Shown here: positions 59,801 to 64,000 of the stretch, piece after piece
Layout: each line of letters starts with the position of its first letter
How positions within the stretch are numbered: position 1 is the first letter of the stretch
Source: Progne subis subis
Lineage: Eukaryota > Chordata > Aves > Passeriformes > Hirundinidae
Assembly (NCBI GenBank): GCA_022316685.1
Contig: JAKJHU010000067.1
Location: 2,387,001-2,451,000, forward strand
DNA: 64,000 nt
Direction: 5' to 3'
Notes under the pieces: model-generated
Told to the model about the DNA's origin: nothing
Databases searched by the model: none
The model's input: the letters and a program-made list of their open reading frames with translations, nothing else
Position numbers and translations under genes: made by a program

Positions 59801-62800
59801 ACTTCAAACCTGCTCAAATCCTAAAATTTACCTGGAGCCCTTTCCAGTAATGTGACCTGAGGATCAAGGAATTCATGTGAACTAGAAGCAAAGGAAAAGG
59901 AACATTATTATACTTTTACCCTGGCAAACAAGTAAACTCCATTATAGTTAAGGGCATATGTTTTCTTTCTTTATCTCAGTTTGGTTTTTATTCTTTAATT
60001 AATGGAAAGACAGTATATGTTTTGATATGACTCACCATAAAACCATCCTGGCTATTTTGTTTGTAAGAAAAGGCTTAGTCCCTCTGTCAGAAAGTGATTA
60101 TTAAGAAACAGTATATGGGCAGTCTCTAACATTCTAGAATCTTTGAAATCACCCAGTTTTGTTCCATAGTTCTATCAGAGATGTTACCTCATGAGTCTGG
60201 ATTTTTGAGGGTTTTTTCCACAAATTGTAATTGACTTTTGTCAGTCCTCTGTAACATCGAAGTTATGCTTTTGACTGAAGACTTCAAGGAGATTAACTAC
60301 CACCAAAAAAAAAAAAAAAAAAAAAAAAGCATAGCTTTTGAGAATTTGACCTGTAACACTGGAGACCTTTGTGTATTCTTCTTCCAAGTACACTTATTTT
60401 AAAAAAGGTCATTTGGGCCACTCTCACATTTATCAGAGTTAAGATACAAGACTATAAGTGTGCTGGCATTTAAATCACAAACCTAAATTAATCATCGTAG
60501 ATCTTCTCCAAAGAAAATGGAAGCTTAACACCTGAACTTATGTAAAGTAAAAAGCAGCAATTTAGTAGAGTAAAAAACAGCAGCTCCATCTGTGGATATG
60601 GATATTAATTCACCATGAACTTGCAATACGGTGCTTTATATTCATGACAACAGGAAGATGTAATCAAAGACACTTTTATATTTCTACTTAAATTTACCTC
60701 CTTATTTCAAATGTGTATGGTCACACATTAGAATTTGCAAGAATGAAAGGAACAAGATAATGCAAATGCAGGGAAGTTAGAGATACCTGGGCAATAATGA
60801 AATGAGGTTCAGAATAGAAGATATAAGATAACACATCTTGGAGAAAATACTCTCAAATAAAATTCAAAGGGAGGGAAAGTCTTGGAAAGCTGTAATGCTA
60901 AAAACGATCTAAAGATGATGGATAGTAGACAGTAAATTAGATATTGAGCTTGCAGTGTAATAGGAAGGCTAAAATAGACCACCTAAGCTTTTGCTGCACC
61001 TACAGGAAATGGATATCATAATCTGTATGAGCACTTTTGAAACCACTACAACAGCAGTAGGTACATTCCTGAGGTTTTGCTACTGAAATGACACAGAGGT
61101 TGAAATAAAGGTGAGGAAAAATCACACACACAATTGAAAAGATGGTGAGATTGCTTTTACATGCTATGTGAACAACCCCTAAACAGAATACACCTCTGGG
61201 AATATTTTCTTGATATAAATAACAAGTGATTAAATGTTTTGAGATTGTCATTAAAATTTGCTCAAAATTACATAAGGAGACAAAAAGAAATAAAATGGTT
61301 TTGAAGAAACAGCTAGTAAAGAAAGGGTCAGTATCTGTTGAAAGATATTATTAGGAAAAAAAATGGCTTATAAGTTCCTGTTCACATATCATATATACAG
61401 AATGCAGTCTGCTGGAATTTATTATCCCTTCCCTAAACACCTTAAAGATAAATGTTTGTATATGAGTTAACTAGCTAAGGCTCCCCTTGGAGAAAGATGC
61501 AGACATATCCAGAGGATGCTTCTTTTCATGCATAATTATATATCCATGGCCAAATTAATCATGTTCAAGAACAGCCTATGATGGAGGTGTCCACAGTAAA
61601 GAGCTTCACTAGACACATCAGTATTACGTTTAAAGATAAGTGAGAGGCATATCATCCAAGATAGGTTTGGATGAATATTTAATCTAAATCTATTAATTTA
61701 AACTTTACTAAAACTTAAATATCAATAAAATATTGTACTCACAGTTTTGTTAATTTTTAGGGGGTTTTAGATGCTGTTCTTTCATTCTAACCCTTCTATA
61801 TCATAATTTGTCTATATCTATTTAGCATTTAGAAATCCTGTGTAAGGATTATATTTAAAGTGCTACGTGCTAGCTTCATTGGTGTTGTAAATTTACACAA
61901 TAACATATCCTATTTAATCTATAATAATGCAGGAAAAGCTAGATAACGGGACGAAAGTATCTCATGTTGAAGTTCAGTTGAAATCTTAGCTCCAAAAGAA
62001 ATAGCAGAATATTTATGTGCATGACAAGCACTTTGCAGTACACAAAAGGGGTTACTGTGAATCATGCAGTGAGATCTTAGAAGATGAAAGCTTGTGGCTA
62101 GCTGCAAATATATGTGTGGTACTGAGACACTATTCTTTATTTTGTAGGGTTTTTTTTTTTTTGTATTAGTACCTTGAAATCTGGATGTTTACTAGAAAAA
62201 GAGGTATGTTTTTATTTTGCTGTAGATAGCTGTCACCTGTATTAATTAGTGTAACATATTTTCATAGTGATTTATCACATAATCTTACGTCACCTACCAT
62301 TCCTGACCAGGACTACAAAAATTATGTCTCCAAATATGCATAAAATACCTTAAACAATGTGAAAACAATGGTAGCACTGGATTGATTTTTTTATTATTAT
62401 TATTTTAAAACATTATAATTCTGAGACTACTGGAGGTAACTCTGTTTCTCCAACACATTCCAGCATTCTCTCAGTGTGAGCAGCAACATTCCCTGTGTTG
62501 GCTCAGCATGCATGGAGAGGGAACCTCTTGATAAATAGTACAGTTACATTCCTTTGATTCTTTCATCAGAGGTGAGGAAGATGGGAATATGCAAAAGAGG
62601 GTGTGGGAGCATACAAAAGAGGAAATGTTATGTGCAATCTTTTCTTTATAATTATAAGTCTTTTTATGTTTTTCTACATTTCCATGGGTACAAAATACTC
62701 ATTCTTGATTTATGCTCCAAAAATGAGGCCACCTGGCATATTTTGGAACATCTACTAATTTATGAGCTTTCATCCCATTAGGGCCTATGGATTTATATAT

Positions 62801-62850
62801 GTCCAGTTTGCTTAACCTGTTCCTCCTCCACCAAGTATACATCTTAGTAG
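56841..62850. other. Unique AT-rich non-coding DNA with an A24 tract
   Basis: No gene or transposon is recognised over 6 kb. An A run of 24 nt lies at 60,305-60,328. Frames of 124 codons (57,843-58,217) and 79 codons (58,667-58,906) have no family resemblance. The former contains a hydrophobic signal-like stretch after its second Met but shows no supporting splice or promoter context. Confidence 0.5.
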
Positions 62851-63112
62851 AACAGAATCTTGGAAATGTTTGTGTTGCAAGGGGTCTTTAAAGGCCATCT
62901 CACCCTAATCACCTGCAACAGGCAAGTAAATCTTCAACTAGATCAAGTTGCACAGAGCTCCACCCAGCCTGACCTGAATGTTTCCAGGGATGGGGCCTGG
63001 AATGCCTTACTTATATCGCATCTGACTCCACCCTCTTTTAATTAAAAACCTTAACCCCTCGTCCTATTCCTCCAGGCTTCCCCTCGGCCTCTCTCTTGTG
63101 GGGGATCTTGTT
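62851..63112 (-). mobile_element. CR1 LINE fragment, minus strand
   Basis: Reverse-complement CR1 3' sequence is clear: GTCTTTAAAGGCCATCTCAC, CTTCAACTAGATCAAGTTGC, CCACCCAGCCTGACCTGAAT, GTTTCCAGGGATGGGGCCTG, and ACCCTCTTTTAATTAAAAACC. About 40-50 bp of the usual sequence (the GTTCCAGTGTTTCACC region) is missing after GGGGCCTGG. The tail octamers are decayed. Confidence 0.85.
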
Positions 63113-63529
63113 AACAAAGACTAACACAGATAACTAAAAAATGGCAAATCTAAAACTTGCTGTTTCTAAATGAAGTAAGTACCACCATATTTTAATTTCA
63201 GCCCATTTCTATTTATGAAAAATTATTCAGAATGGTGGTCCTATCTAAGCTAGACATTCTTCCTGGTAGATGTTTATAGTCATTGAAGAGAAATGGCTAT
63301 TCTTAGTGAAGAATTCTCTTAAGCTCCGCAGCTGAAATCCAAGTTCATATATCAAGATAAGGAAAATTATGTTAGAGTAGGATTAGATATGCTTCCAGGT
63401 GATAAGGAAAACCTGTGTTACCTGTGTGGCAAGAGATCTGAAACTTTAATGTATAAGCTCTAGATTGCCCCATGCTGCACCTGAGCCTGCCTGTATGCAC
63501 ACCCAGGATGTTTAGTCATTTATTCCCTG
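63113..63529. other. Unique AT-rich non-coding DNA
   Basis: No gene is recognised between the CR1 and the LTR-like sequence at the right edge. Confidence 0.5.
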
Positions 63530-64000
63530 TGTTGTTGCTGTGCGCTATTTGGTTTCATACTGTATCTCATTTTTATATTGGGTTTTATATTGGTTTGTTC
63601 TGTTCTTCCGTGTTCTCCTGGGAAATACAACATCCTGAAGTTTGTTCCTGCCCTTCCCCCAGCCCATGTAATCCAACCCTGTTCCACTCCCACCTTATCC
63701 CTGATTGGGTGTTGGTTTGTCCCCGCTTTTATCCCCTTCCCTGGATATAAGCCGAAGCCAGATATGGTTCTGTTTGGTTTGGTTTCTTGGTTGGGACAGT
63801 GGGATGGGGCTCGTGACCCAGGCCTAGGTCTGGGGCAGCACCACAGAAGAAAGACTGAAAAAAGCCCTGGTTTCACTCCCCAGATCAAGCGCAAGACCTC
63901 CTTCCTCTGCCGTCAATGGGGTCTCATTCTCTCTGCTAAGGGAAAGGTTCTTGGCCGCCTCCTGGCTTTTGGGACCCTGAAGAAACTCCTTCTGACTGCG
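63530..64000 (+). mobile_element. Probable ERV LTR, cut by the window edge
   Basis: The composition changes abruptly to GC-richer sequence beginning near TGTTGTTGCTGTGCGC. A TATA box (GGATATAAGCC, 63,743-63,753) follows C-rich U3-like sequence and a CCAAT-box-like ATTGGG. GC-rich R/U5-like sequence continues to the edge. The left end is inferred from a TGTTG start only. No duplication can be checked because the right end lies outside the window. The 124-codon minus-strand frame is antisense to this LTR. Confidence 0.6.
63743..63753 (+). promoter_or_regulatory. TATA box of the right-edge LTR
   Basis: GGATATAAGCC occurs 210-220 bp into the LTR-like sequence, after a C-rich region, as expected for an ERV U3/R border. 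Confidence 0.5.

Noticed and set aside
63520..63894. 124-codon minus-strand frame
   Set aside because: Antisense to the LTR-like sequence at the right edge.

Overview
The window looks like intergenic or deep intronic DNA from a bird, most likely a passerine. It is AT-rich. The dominant repeats are CR1 LINEs, many ending in the bird-type octamer tail ATTCTATG or ATTCTGTG. They are joined by solo endogenous-retrovirus LTRs flanked by short target-site duplications (TSDs). I saw no Alu-like SINE and no L1. I found no protein-coding gene, exon series, CpG island, tRNA or rRNA that I can support. Open frames are short (182 codons at most) and fall in AT-rich DNA, simple repeats or antisense to LTRs, so none is called as a CDS. 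There is also no prokaryotic-type system: no operon, CRISPR array or phage-like block.

Layout. 1-8.7 kb is mostly unique AT-rich sequence with (CAAAA)n/poly-A tracts and a 155-nt tract made only of G and T. 8.7-10.4 kb holds three CR1 fragments and a strong G-run cluster. 10.4-18.8 kb is unique except for a (TTCCC)37 array, a 70-nt hairpin, a 76-nt A tract and a (GGGGAA)n tract. 18,786-19,508 is a solo LTR with a 6-bp TSD, a TATA box and a poly-A signal.

21.9-35.6 kb is the most disturbed part. A long, internally deleted CR1 carries an LTR nested inside it (22,512-23,165). Two minus-strand LTRs follow (24,753-25,641 and 25,769-26,263), then a minus-strand CR1 with a second copy of the first LTR family nested in it (29,897-30,625). 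A plus-strand LTR (31,457-32,184) and a decayed minus-strand relative (35,060-35,578) complete the cluster. Most of these have 4- or 5-bp TSDs that can be read directly.

35.6-64 kb is again mainly unique AT-rich DNA. It contains a CR1 at 39.6-40.0 kb, an LTR plus unresolved retroviral-like block at 41.6-43.0 kb, an old CR1 at 43.3-43.6 kb, short CR1 tails at 48.1 and 62.9-63.1 kb, several microsatellites, and a likely LTR cut off by the right edge from about 63,530.

Nothing here is a demonstrable new biological system. The items most worth a second look are the nested LTR/CR1 stratigraphy, A/T expansions grown inside two LTRs, the G-quadruplex and triplex-prone tracts, the 14.4-kb hairpin, and unassigned blocks at 27.3, 42.3-43.0 and 45.1-46.0 kb. 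Repeat family assignments come from recognising CR1 and LTR hallmarks by eye, not from a database search.
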